In this document: positions 17,945-28,000 of the stretch, one piece after another | How positions within the stretch are numbered: the first letter of the stretch is position 1 | Layout of the letters: every line of letters starts with the position of its first letter | Origin: UJ101 sp965262705 | GTDB lineage: Bacteria; Bacteroidota; Bacteroidia; Flavobacteriales; UJ101 | DNA length: 64,000 nucleotides | Direction of reading: 5' to 3' | Assembly: GCA_965262705.1 (NCBI GenBank) | Contig: OZ253556.1 | Span: forward strand, 1,860,001 to 1,924,000 | Notes under the pieces: model-generated | The model's input: only the letters and a program-made list of their open reading frames with translations | Told to the model about the DNA's origin: nothing | The model's database searches: none | Program-made: the position numbers and the translations under genes

Positions 17945-18493
17945 ATGAGTAAGATTGAAAAGAAATGGTATGTGCTGAAAACGATTAGCGGACAGGAAAA
18001 AAAGGTAAAACTTTACATAGAGAACGAAGTTCACCGTTTAGGATTGAATGAATATTTAGGGCAAATTTTAGTTCCTATGGAAAAAGTAATTCAAGTAAGA
18101 AATGGTAAAAAAATTACTAAGGAAAAAGTATATTTTCCTGGTTATGTTTATATGGAAGTTGCTCTTGAAGGGGAAATGCATCACGTCATTGTCAATTTAT
18201 CTAACGTAATTGGTTTTCTTTCAGAGGTAAAAGGAGGGGATCCTTTACCTATGAGAAAATCAGAAGTCAACAGATTATTAGGAAAAATAGACGAGTTAGC
18301 AGAGAATATCGATCAAATAAGCATCCCGTACATTATGGGAGAAACTGTGAAAGTAATAGGGGGGCCTTTTAACGGATTCAATGGTTCAGTAGAAGAAATT
18401 AATGAAGATAAAAAGAAATTAAAAGTATCCGTTTTAATATTCGGTAGGAAAACACCTATGGAATTGAATTTCTCTGAGGTAGAAAAAATATAA
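17945..18493 (+). CDS. nusG: Transcription termination/antitermination factor NusG
   Basis: Links RNA polymerase to Rho or to the ribosome. It has 182 residues. The N-terminal NGN domain begins KKWYVLKTISGQEKKVK and contains FPGYVYMEV. The C-terminal KOW domain contains VKVIGGPFNGFNGSVEEI. It follows secE and precedes rplK by 64 bp in the standard order. Confidence 0.98.
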   Translation: MSKIEKKWYVLKTISGQEKKVKLYIENEVHRLGLNEYLGQILVPMEKVIQVRNGKKITKEKVYFPGYVYMEVALEGEMHHVIVNLSNVIGFLSEVKGGDPLPMRKSEVNRLLGKIDELAENIDQISIPYIMGETVKVIGGPFNGFNGSVEEINEDKKKLKVSVLIFGRKTPMELNFSEVEKI

Positions 18494-18557
18494 TAAATTA
18501 AAACCTGCTTCTATAGTTACCATAAATTAAATAATTTAAGTAAAAAAGAATTAGAAA

Positions 18558-18995
18558 ATGTCAAAAGAGATAAATAAAATTGTAAAACTACAAGTGCGCG
18601 GTGGAGCTGCCAATCCCTCACCTCCTGTCGGTCCCGCCTTAGGAGCTGCCGGAGTAAATATAATGGAATTCTGTAAGCAGTTTAACGGTCGTACACAGGA
18701 TAAACAAGGTCAGCTATTGCCCGTAGAGATTACAGTTTATAAAGATAAATCTTTTGAATTTATTATAAAAACCCCTCCTGCAGCAGTACAGTTATTGGCT
18801 GCCGCAAAGATAAAAAAAGGTTCTTTTGAGCCTAACCGTAAGAAAGTTGCAAGCGTTACATGGGATCAAATACGTGAAATAGCTGAAAATAAAATGCCCG
18901 ATTTAAATTGTTTTACAATAGAATCTGGAATGAAAATGATTGCGGGGACAGCACGCTCAATGGGAATAACTGTAAAAGGAGAGGCTCCTTTTTAA
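18558..18995 (+). CDS. rplK: 50S ribosomal protein L11
   Basis: Protein of the GTPase-associated centre (145 residues). The N-terminal GGAANPSPPVGPALGAAGVN and the C-terminal rRNA-binding domain ending GTARSMGITV are typical. It is followed by rplA after 14-20 bp, in the L11-L1-L10-L7/L12 order. Confidence 0.99.
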   Translation: MSKEINKIVKLQVRGGAANPSPPVGPALGAAGVNIMEFCKQFNGRTQDKQGQLLPVEITVYKDKSFEFIIKTPPAAVQLLAAAKIKKGSFEPNRKKVASVTWDQIREIAENKMPDLNCFTIESGMKMIAGTARSMGITVKGEAPF

Positions 18996-19015
18996 GTAAT
19001 AAAAAATAAATGGGA

Positions 19016-19705
19016 ATGGCTAAATTAACAAAAAAACAAAAGGAAACTTTTGCAAAAGTAGATAAAGAAAGACAATATAATCTGACGGAAGCATCAACTT
19101 TAGTAAAAGAAACTTCAACTACTAAATTTGACGCTTCAGTTGAACTCGCAGTACGCTTAGGAGTGGACCCGAGAAAAGCCAATCAAATGGTTCGGGGAGT
19201 AGTCTCATTGCCTCATGGAACAGGAAAGGATGTAAAAGTATTAGCTTTAGTTACACCTGATAAAGAGGAAGAAGCTAAAGAAGCGGGTGCCGATTATGTT
19301 GGCTTGGATGAATTCTTGAATAAAATTAAAAGTGGTTGGACGAATACGGATGTAATCGTAACGATGCCCAGTGTGATGGGTAAATTAGGCCCGTTAGGAC
19401 GTATTCTCGGACCGAGAGGATTAATGCCTAATCCCAAAGCGGGAACTGTAACTATGGAAATAGGAAAAGCAGTAAAAGCGGTGAAAGCGGGTAAAATAGA
19501 TTTCAAAGTAGATCGCTATGGAATAGTACATGCAGCTATTGGTAAGATTTCATTTTCTGCCGATCAAATTAAAGAAAATGCAGCCGAATTGATTCAAACA
19601 CTGAATAAGTTGAAACCTACTGCCGCAAAAGGTACGTATGTAAAGAGTATTTACCTTTCCTCAACGATGGGACCAGGAATTACTGTGGATACAAAATCTG
19701 TTTAA
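19016..19705 (+). CDS. rplA: 50S ribosomal protein L1
   Basis: L1-stalk protein (229 residues), also a translational repressor of its own operon in well-studied bacteria. The core motifs FDASVELAVRLGVDPRKANQ and GPRGLMPNPKAGTV are present. An ATG two codons upstream (19010) is possible, but MAKLTKKQKE matches the usual N-terminus, so 19016 is preferred. Confidence 0.97.
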   Translation: MAKLTKKQKETFAKVDKERQYNLTEASTLVKETSTTKFDASVELAVRLGVDPRKANQMVRGVVSLPHGTGKDVKVLALVTPDKEEEAKEAGADYVGLDEFLNKIKSGWTNTDVIVTMPSVMGKLGPLGRILGPRGLMPNPKAGTVTMEIGKAVKAVKAGKIDFKVDRYGIVHAAIGKISFSADQIKENAAELIQTLNKLKPTAAKGTYVKSIYLSSTMGPGITVDTKSV

Positions 19706-19735
19706 CGCATTGAATTTAATCATTGAAAAAATGTT

Positions 19736-20254
19736 ATGACAAGAGAAAAAAAAGCACAAGCGATAGAAGATTTGAAAGAAATTTTAACCGATAATTCCAC
19801 TATTTATCTTGCTGATTTATCTGAATTAAATGCTGCACAGTCATCTGAATTGAGAAGAGCATGTTTTAAAAACGGATTAAAACTAAAAGTAGTTAAAAAT
19901 ACACTACTTAAAAAAGCTATGGAGACTTCGGGTAAAGAATTTGACGAATTGTACGATACTTTAAAAGGAAATACGTCTATTATTACTGCCGAAAAAGCTA
20001 ATGTACCGGCAAGAGTAATAAAAGAATTTCGTAAGAAAGCGGACAAGCCTGTTTTAAAGGGTGCGTGGATTCAGGAAGATTGTTATGTAGGAGATGAACA
20101 ATTAGAGATATTGGCATCCATTAAATCAAAAGAAGAGTTAATCGGAGATCTTGTGGGATTGTTACAATCACCTATGAAAAATATTCTTTCAGCATTACAA
20201 TCAGGTGGAAGTACTATTAGTGGTTTGGTTAAAACATTATCAGAAAAATCATAA
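19736..20254 (+). CDS. rplJ: 50S ribosomal protein L10
   Basis: Anchors L7/L12 dimers to the ribosome (172 residues). It begins MTREKKAQAIEDLKEIL and has the conserved LKVVKNTLLKKA segment near residue 45. The C-terminal L7/L12-binding helix is present. It lies 30 bp after rplA and 38 bp before rplL. Confidence 0.98.
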   Translation: MTREKKAQAIEDLKEILTDNSTIYLADLSELNAAQSSELRRACFKNGLKLKVVKNTLLKKAMETSGKEFDELYDTLKGNTSIITAEKANVPARVIKEFRKKADKPVLKGAWIQEDCYVGDEQLEILASIKSKEELIGDLVGLLQSPMKNILSALQSGGSTISGLVKTLSEKS

Positions 20255-20292
20255 GTAAAAAGAACATAAACAAAAATAAAAAAAGTAGTAAA

Positions 20293-20664
20293 ATGGCAGA
20301 TTTAAAAAGCATTGCAGAAACTTTAGTTAATTTGACAGTAAAAGAAGTTAATGAGTTAGCAACTGTCCTTAAAGAGGAATATGGAATTGAACCTGCAGCA
20401 GCAGTGGCAGTAGCCGGTCCTGCAGCGGCAGGAGGGGAGGTAGTAGAGGAAAAAACAGAATTTGATGTAATTTTAAACGCAGCAGGCGGTTCTAAATTGG
20501 CGGTAGTCAAATTAGTAAAAGACCTAACTGGAACCGGGCTGAAAGATGCAAAAGGCATGGTAGATAATGCCCCTACTCCGATTAAGGAAGGAATCTCAAA
20601 GGATGAAGCAGAAGCACTCAAAAAACAATTAGAGGAAGTTGGGGCTGAAGTAGAATTAAAGTAA
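20293..20664 (+). CDS. rplL: 50S ribosomal protein L7/L12
   Basis: Stalk protein that recruits translation GTPases (123 residues). It has an N-terminal dimerisation domain, an alanine/glycine-rich hinge (about 35-52) and a C-terminal domain with the GLKDAKGMVD motif. It is normally followed closely by rpoB. Here a 469-bp gap with an inserted repeat intervenes. Confidence 0.99.
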   Translation: MADLKSIAETLVNLTVKEVNELATVLKEEYGIEPAAAVAVAGPAAAGGEVVEEKTEFDVILNAAGGSKLAVVKLVKDLTGTGLKDAKGMVDNAPTPIKEGISKDEAEALKKQLEEVGAEVELK

Positions 20665-20667
20665 TTT

Positions 20668-20829
20668 GAGATCGTTGCAGAACACATAAAAAAGTATGAA
20701 AAAGAAAGCATTTCGTTTAAAACTGCTTCTTTCTCAAAAAATTAAAATCTTCACAACCAAAAGGTTGCGCCGCTATTTAATTTTTATAGGATGTTGCGTT
20801 TTATTAGCTTACGCTGACTTGCAGTTGAT
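20668..20829 (-). mobile_element. GAGACC element, copy 4, inside the rplL-rpoB gap
   Basis: Minus-oriented copy. It starts GAGATCGTTGCAGAACACATA just after the rplL stop. Its far end has lost the usual terminus and instead continues into an inverted copy of the word GCAAGTCAGCGTAAGCTAA (20804-20822). The plus strand has an open frame starting MKKKAFRLKLLLSQK. The remaining 20830-21133 is AT-rich; a 62-codon open frame at 20842-21030 has no recognisable features and is not called. Confidence 0.7.
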
Positions 20830-21133
20830 AGATTACTTTTTATGCTAATAGCAGAGATAAAAAGGTTTTTTATAATTAAAAATCTTTACAAAAAATATTT
20901 TAGCCAATATAGTATCTTAAATAATTATTCACTTTTACCAGCACCCTGCAAAGGTATTAATTTAACAGGCAATCCCCAAAAAGGAAGTGAAGAGTTTAGA
21001 TGTTGGATTAAAAATACTCTTAACTATTAAGTTTACTTAAAGAACGAGAATGATTTTACATAAAGTTATCGTTCAATTATTCAAATAAATATCATTATAT
21101 TGTATATTTTTTTAATTTTAAAATCATAAAAAA

Positions 21134-24100
21134 TTGGAGGATAATAAAATAAAACTTCCCGAAAGAATTAGTTTTGCATCAGTTAAAGAACCTTTAGATT
21201 ATCCTGATTTCTTAGATGTACAAATAAAATCATTTCAAGACTTTTTTCAGCTAGAAACTAAATCAAGCAATCGTAAAAGCAAAGGCTTATATAAAACATT
21301 TGCTGAAAATTTTCCTATTTCAGATACTCATAATCAATTCGTATTAGAATTTTTAGATTACTTTGTTGATCCGCCCCGTTATTCAATAGAGGAATGTATT
21401 AAAAGGGGCTTGACTTATAGCGTTCCTTTAAAATCAAGATTAAAACTCTATTGCACAGATCCTGAACATGAAGACTTTGAAACAGTTGTGCAGGATGTCT
21501 ATTTAGGAACCATTCCATATATGACTAATAGCGGATCATTTATTATTAATGGAGCAGAACGAGTAATTGTTTCACAGCTGCATCGTTCTCCGGGCGTGTT
21601 CTTCGGACAGTCTTATCACGCAAACGGAACAAAATTATATTCTGCAAGGGTTATCCCTTTCAAAGGATCCTGGATTGAATTTGCGACCGATATAAATAAT
21701 GTAATGTATGCGTATATTGATCGTAAAAAAAAGCTGCCTGTAACAACGCTATTAAGAGCTATCGGTTATGAACACGATAAAGATATTCTGGAAATATTTG
21801 ATATGGCAGAAGAAGTTAAAGTCTCAAAATCATCTTTAAAGAAGGTATTAGGGCGAACACTTGCTGCCAGAGTGCTAAATACATGGTATGAAGACTTTGT
21901 GGACGAAGACACCGGGGAATTAGTTTCCATAGAGCGAAACGAAATTGTCTTAGACCGGGAAACTGTTTTAGATGAATCGCATATTGAAGAAATTATTAAT
22001 CTAGGATTAAAAACCATCTTACTGCATAAAGAAGAAGACTCCTTAGTAGATTATAGCATCATTCATAATACATTACAAAAAGATCCTACTAACTCAGAGA
22101 AAGAAGCAGTTGAGCATATTTACAGAGTTCTTCGAAATGCAGAATCACCAGATGAAGAAACTGCAAGAGGCATTATTGAAAAGCTGTTTTTTTCAGAAGC
22201 ACGTTATAGTCTTGGGGAAGTAGGACGCTATAGAAGTAATAAAAAATTAGGGCTTGATATCCCCATGGATAAAGAAGTACTAACTGAATTAGATATTATT
22301 TCAATTATTAAATATTTAATTGAATTAGTTAATTCAAAAGCTGAAGTGGATGATATTGATCATCTTTCAAATCGTCGGGTTCGAACAGTTGGAGAGCAAA
22401 TGGCTAATCAGTTTGGTATAGGATTAGCTCGCATGGCAAGAACCATTCGGGAAAAGATGAATGTAAGAGATAATGAGGTATTCACCTGTATTGACTTAAT
22501 TAATGCTAAGACTTTATCTTCTGTTATCAATTCGTTTTTTGGGACTAATCAATTATCTCAATTCATGGACCAGACGAATCCATTGGCTGAAATAACCCAT
22601 AAAAGGCGATTATCAGCACTCGGACCGGGAGGACTTTCAAGAGACAGAGCAGGATTTGAAGTACGAGATGTACATTACACACATTACGGTCGCTTGTGCC
22701 CTATTGAAACTCCTGAAGGACCTAACATTGGGCTAATATCCTCATTATGTGTTTATGCCAAAGTAAATAGAATGGGCTTTATTGAAACTCCTTATTATAA
22801 AGCAGAAAATAGTAAAGTATCCAGAAATGTCGTTTATCTATCGGCAGAAGAAGAAGAAGAAAAAATTATAGCACAGGCTAATTTAGCATTAAATAAAGAT
22901 AATACTTTCGCCACAGAAAGAATTGTTGCTCGTCAGGGTGCTGATTATCCTGTGGTAGAGCCTAATCAGATTAATTATGTAGATGTAGCCCCCAATCAAA
23001 TGGCGTCTATTTCAGCCTCATTAATCCCTTTCTTAGAACATGACGATGCAAACCGGGCGCTAATGGGATCAAATATGATGCGTCAGGCAGTGCCTTTGAT
23101 GAGACCTGAGGCGCCAATTGTCGGTACCGGACTGGAGTCTTATGTAGCTAAAGATTCCAGAATCTTAATTAATGCTGAAAATGAAGGAGTCATAAAATAC
23201 GTAGATGCTAATGAAATTGTCGTTGAATATGATTCTACAGAAGAAGAAGAATCGGTTAGTTTTGATTCAAATATAAAATCATATCAATTAACCAAATTTA
23301 GAAAAACCAATCAGAGTACATGTATTAATTTAAAACCCATTGTTAAAAAAGGAGATAGAGTCGTTAAAGGACAAATTTTAACTGAGGGATACGCCATCCA
23401 AAACGGAGAATTGGCACTAGGTCGTAATTTATTAGTTTCTTTCATGCCCTGGAAAGGATATAATTTTGAAGATGCCATTGTTATTTCAGAAAAAGTAGTG
23501 CGTGAAGACTGGTTTACCTCTGTTCATATTGATGAATATTCAATGGATGTTCGTGATACAAAACTAGGGGCAGAAGAACTAACCAATGATATTCCAAACA
23601 TCAGTGAAGAAGCTACTAAAAACCTAGATAAAAACGGAATGATCCGTGTAGGAGCAGAAGTGAATCCAGGAGACATACTCATTGGAAAAATTACACCTAA
23701 GGGAGAGTCTGAGCCAACACCAGAGGAAAAACTATTACGCGCGATATTTGGAGATAAAGCCGGAGATGTAAAAGACACTTCCTTAAAAGCAACCCCTTCG
23801 TTGCAAGGAACCGTATTGAGTAAGACTCTTTTTGAAAGAAGTATAAAAGATAAAAGAAAGCGATCAAAAGACAAGGCAGAGATTGACCGTTTGGAAAAAG
23901 AATACGCGAAATTACAAGCGAAATTAAAAAGTACGCTAATTGAAAAGTTATACCATCTGGTTAACGGAAAAACCGCGCAGGGAATTATCAATGAACTTAA
24001 TGAAGAGGTCATTAAAAAAGGAACTAAATTCTCCCAGAAAGTACTTAATTCTATAGACGATTATATACATTTAGTCGATATAAACTGGACGACTGACAGC

Positions 24101-24949
24101 CATACAAACATGCTTATAAGTGAATTATTACATAATTATAAAATCAAAGTAAATGATCTGCAAGGAACATTACGTCGTAAAAAATTCACTATTTCTATAG
24201 GAGATGAACTCCCCTCAGGAATTTTAAAATTAGCCAAAGTTTATATTGTAAAAAAACGGAAACTTAAATTGGGAGACAAGATGGCAGGACGTCACGGGAA
24301 TAAAGGAATAGTAGCTCGCATCGTCCGGGAAGAAGATATGCCGTTTTTGGAAGATGGTACGCCGATTAATATAGTACTAAATCCACTGGGAGTACCTTCA
24401 CGAATGAATATAGGGCAAATTTTTGAAACTGTATTAGGCTGGGTGGGTAAGAAACTCAATAAAAAGTATCAGGTACCTATTTTTAATGGTGCGCATATTG
24501 ACCAAATTAATAACCTGACCGATAAAGCTGAGATCCCCCGCTATGGTCATACTTATTTATATGATGGAGGAACAGGAGAACGCTTTGATCAACCCGCTAC
24601 CGTAGGGGTAATTTATATGCTTAAACTGGGTCACATGGTAGATGATAAAATGCACGCGCGCTCAATAGGTCCTTATTCGTTAATTACACAACAACCTTTA
24701 GGGGGTAAAGCACAGTTTGGCGGGCAACGGTTCGGTGAAATGGAAGTTTGGGCGCTTGAAGCTTACGGTGCTGCTCATACTTTACGTGAGATATTGACGG
24801 TTAAATCAGATGATGTGGTAGGAAGAGCCAAAACGTATGAAGCCATCGTAAAAGGAGAAATTATACCTGAACCGGGTATACCTGAATCATTTAACGTATT
24901 GTTACACGAGTTACAAGGTCTTGGTTTAGATGTGCGCCTAGAAGAATAA
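21134..24949 (+). CDS. rpoB: RNA polymerase beta subunit
   Basis: Core transcription enzyme subunit (1271 residues). The rifampicin-region core FFGTNQLSQFMDQTNPLAE is intact, with LGPGGLSRDRAGFEVRDVH after it. The C-terminal clamp segment GGKAQFGGQRFGEMEVWALE is also intact. No ATG lies upstream of the conserved ERISFAS start. The annotated start is TTG at 21134 after an in-frame TAA (21119-21121). GGAGG lies just inside the frame (21136-21140), so initiation at the in-frame ATA at 21149, eight bases after GGAGG, is an alternative. It is followed by rpoC after 79 bp. Confidence 0.97.
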   Translation: MEDNKIKLPERISFASVKEPLDYPDFLDVQIKSFQDFFQLETKSSNRKSKGLYKTFAENFPISDTHNQFVLEFLDYFVDPPRYSIEECIKRGLTYSVPLKSRLKLYCTDPEHEDFETVVQDVYLGTIPYMTNSGSFIINGAERVIVSQLHRSPGVFFGQSYHANGTKLYSARVIPFKGSWIEFATDINNVMYAYIDRKKKLPVTTLLRAIGYEHDKDILEIFDMAEEVKVSKSSLKKVLGRTLAARVLNTWYEDFVDEDTGELVSIERNEIVLDRETVLDESHIEEIINLGLKTILLHKEEDSLVDYSIIHNTLQKDPTNSEKEAVEHIYRVLRNAESPDEETARGIIEKLFFSEARYSLGEVGRYRSNKKLGLDIPMDKEVLTELDIISIIKYLIELVNSKAEVDDIDHLSNRRVRTVGEQMANQFGIGLARMARTIREKMNVRDNEVFTCIDLINAKTLSSVINSFFGTNQLSQFMDQTNPLAEITHKRRLSALGPGGLSRDRAGFEVRDVHYTHYGRLCPIETPEGPNIGLISSLCVYAKVNRMGFIETPYYKAENSKVSRNVVYLSAEEEEEKIIAQANLALNKDNTFATERIVARQGADYPVVEPNQINYVDVAPNQMASISASLIPFLEHDDANRALMGSNMMRQAVPLMRPEAPIVGTGLESYVAKDSRILINAENEGVIKYVDANEIVVEYDSTEEEESVSFDSNIKSYQLTKFRKTNQSTCINLKPIVKKGDRVVKGQILTEGYAIQNGELALGRNLLVSFMPWKGYNFEDAIVISEKVVREDWFTSVHIDEYSMDVRDTKLGAEELTNDIPNISEEATKNLDKNGMIRVGAEVNPGDILIGKITPKGESEPTPEEKLLRAIFGDKAGDVKDTSLKATPSLQGTVLSKTLFERSIKDKRKRSKDKAEIDRLEKEYAKLQAKLKSTLIEKLYHLVNGKTAQGIINELNEEVIKKGTKFSQKVLNSIDDYIHLVDINWTTDSHTNMLISELLHNYKIKVNDLQGTLRRKKFTISIGDELPSGILKLAKVYIVKKRKLKLGDKMAGRHGNKGIVARIVREEDMPFLEDGTPINIVLNPLGVPSRMNIGQIFETVLGWVGKKLNKKYQVPIFNGAHIDQINNLTDKAEIPRYGHTYLYDGGTGERFDQPATVGVIYMLKLGHMVDDKMHARSIGPYSLITQQPLGGKAQFGGQRFGEMEVWALEAYGAAHTLREILTVKSDDVVGRAKTYEAIVKGEIIPEPGIPESFNVLLHELQGLGLDVRLEE

Positions 24950-25028
24950 TGTTAAAATGCGGCAAAATTTATGCCCCATTTTTATTAAACAGAATAAAAT
25001 ATAATGTCAACTTTATAGTTTTAACATA

Positions 25029-28000
25029 ATGCTTAGAAAACAAAATAACATCACAAAGTTCAATAAAATAACTATTGGATTTGCCTCTGCTGAATCCATT
25101 TTACAAAAATCGCACGGAGAAGTCTTAAAACCAGAAACCATTAACTATCGTACACACAAACCGGAAAGAGACGGGCTGTTTTGTGAGCGTATTTTTGGGC
25201 CGGTAAAAGACTATGAATGTGCCTGTGGCAAATACAAAGGAATTCGATATAAAGGTATTGTTTGTGATCGTTGTGGTGTTGAAGTGACTGAAAAAAAAGT
25301 ACGTCGAGAACGAATTGGGCATATTAACTTAGTAATTCCGGTGGCACACATTTGGTATTTTCGATCGCTTCCCAATAAGATAGGATATGTTCTTGGAGTT
25401 CCTTCTAAGAAATTAGATATGATCATTTATTATGAGCGCTATGTAGTCATTCAGCCGGGTATAGCCAATTATCCTGACGGGCAGCCCTTGAAAAAAATGG
25501 ATTTCTTAACCGAGGAAGAATATCTAGATATTATAGACGAACTTCCTAAAGAAAATCAATATCTTGAAGACACGGATACTAATAAATTCATTGCAAAAAT
25601 GGGAGCCGAATGCATCGAAGAATTATTAAAAAGAGTTAATCTGGACGAACTCTCTTATGAATTACGTCATAGCGCACATAATGAAACCTCGAAACAAAGG
25701 CGTACCGAAGCATTAAAGCGCTTGCAAGTAGTTGAATCATTACGAAATGCCAACCGAAAAATGCAAAATCTCCCGGAATGGATGGTTCTACGCATTGTTC
25801 CGGTAATCCCCCCTGATTTACGACCATTAGTCCCTTTAGACGGCGGTCGTTTTGCTACCTCTGATCTAAATGATTTGTATCGCAGAGTCATTATACGCAA
25901 TAATCGTTTAAGAAGATTAATAGAAATTAAAGCCCCGGAGGTAATTCTTAGAAATGAAAAAAGAATGCTTCAGGAATCAGTAGATTCACTATTTGATAAC
26001 ACCAGAAAGTCATCCGCTGTTACCACCGATTCTAATCGCCCTTTAAAATCGCTCTCCGACTCATTAAAGGGAAAACAAGGCCGTTTTCGCCAAAATTTAT
26101 TAGGGAAAAGGGTAGATTATTCTGCCCGATCGGTTATTGTAGTAGGTCCTACCCTTAAGTTACACGAATGCGGATTGCCTAAAGGTATGGCAGCAGAATT
26201 ATATAAGCCTTTTATCGTACGTAAACTCATCGAACGTGGAATTGTAAAAACAGTAAAATCAGCCAAAAAGATTATTGATAGAAAAGACCCGGTCGTTTGG
26301 GATATTTTAGAAAACGTACTAAAAGGTCATCCTGTATTGTTAAACCGTGCGCCTACTCTACACCGTCTTGGAATTCAGGCTTTTCAACCGAAACTAATCG
26401 AAGGAAAAGCCATTCAACTTCACCCATTGGTTTGTACGGCTTTTAACGCTGATTTTGACGGAGATCAAATGGCGGTTCACCTACCGCTTGGACATGAGGC
26501 GATCTTAGAAGCACAATTATTAATGCTTGCTTCTCATAATATATTAAATCCGGCTAATGGTTCGCCGGTAACCATCCCTTCCCAGGATATGGTGCTTGGC
26601 TTATACTATATGACTAAAGAACGAAACTCGGTAAAAAAGGCGCAAGTCAAAGGTGAGGGATTGACGTTTTACTCTCCAGAGGAAGTTCAAATTGCATATA
26701 ATGAAAAGCAGGTCAGTTTACATGCAAAAATCCGGGTAAAAGTAAAAATCAAACAAAAAGGAGAATTAGTTGATAAATTAATTGATACAACCGTTGGAAG
26801 GATTTTATTTAATGATGTCGTACCCAAAAAATTCGGTTATATTAATGAAGTGCTTACCAAAAAATCTTTGCGAACGATTATTGGAAATATTCTAAGTGAA
26901 ACAGATGTACCCACTACTGCACAATTTTTAGATGATATGAAAACCCTGGGGTATAATCATGCTTTTCAGGGAGGATTATCTTTTAGTCTGGGAGATATCC
27001 TAATTCCGGATAAGAAAGCGCTAATGATTAACAACACGGTTGGAAAGGTAGAAGAAATCAAATCCAATTATAATATGGGATTGATTACAAACAATGAGCG
27101 ATATAATCAGGTGATTGATGTATGGACTACTACCAATGCAAAATTGACTGATATTGTGATGAAACGAATGACTGAAGATAAACAAGGGTTTAATTCTGTT
27201 TATATGATGTTAGACTCAGGTGCGCGGGGGTCTAAAGAACAAATCCGCCAACTCTCAGGAATGCGAGGGCTGATGGCGAAGCCGCAAAAAGCAGGTCAGG
27301 TTGGAAGTGAGATTATTGAAAATCCGATTATCGCCAACTTCCGAGAGGGATTATCTATTTTAGAGTATTTCATTTCCACGCATGGCGCACGTAAAGGTCT
27401 GGCTGACACTGCATTAAAAACAGCTGATGCAGGATATCTTACCCGTCGTCTGGTTGATGTAGCACAAGATGTGATTGTTTGTGAAGAGGATTGTGGCAGC
27501 CTCAGAGGATTGACTATTACACCTTTAAAGAAAAATGATGAAATTGTAGAAGGTATTGCTGAAAGAATCGTAGGGCGTGTAGCATTGCTTGACATCACAA
27601 ATCCTAAAAATAATGAAGTCATTACCAAAGGGAATGAAATTATTAACGAAGAGATGGCAGAACTTATAGAAAAGCTTGGAATAGAAGAAGTAGAAGTTCG
27701 ATCGCCACTTACCTGTGGAGCAAAAAAAGGAATCTGTGCGAAGTGCTACGGGCGAAATTTATCAACCAATCGCCCGGTTCAAAAAGGAGAGGCAGTAGGC
27801 GTTGTAGCTGCACAGTCCATCGGCGAGCCGGGTACGCAATTAACACTTAGAACTTTTCATGTCGGGGGTACCGCAGGGAATATTTCAGAGATCTCTACTC
27901 ATATAGCAAAAGGAGACGGGACATTAGAAATTGAAGATTTAAGAACCGTGTCTAATATAAACGCATTCGGAAAAGAATCAGAAATTGTAGTCTCTCGTTC

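Noticed and set aside
20842..21030. 62-codon open frame before rpoB
   Set aside because: No recognisable motif and AT-driven composition, in a gap enlarged by a repeat. Not enough support for a gene.
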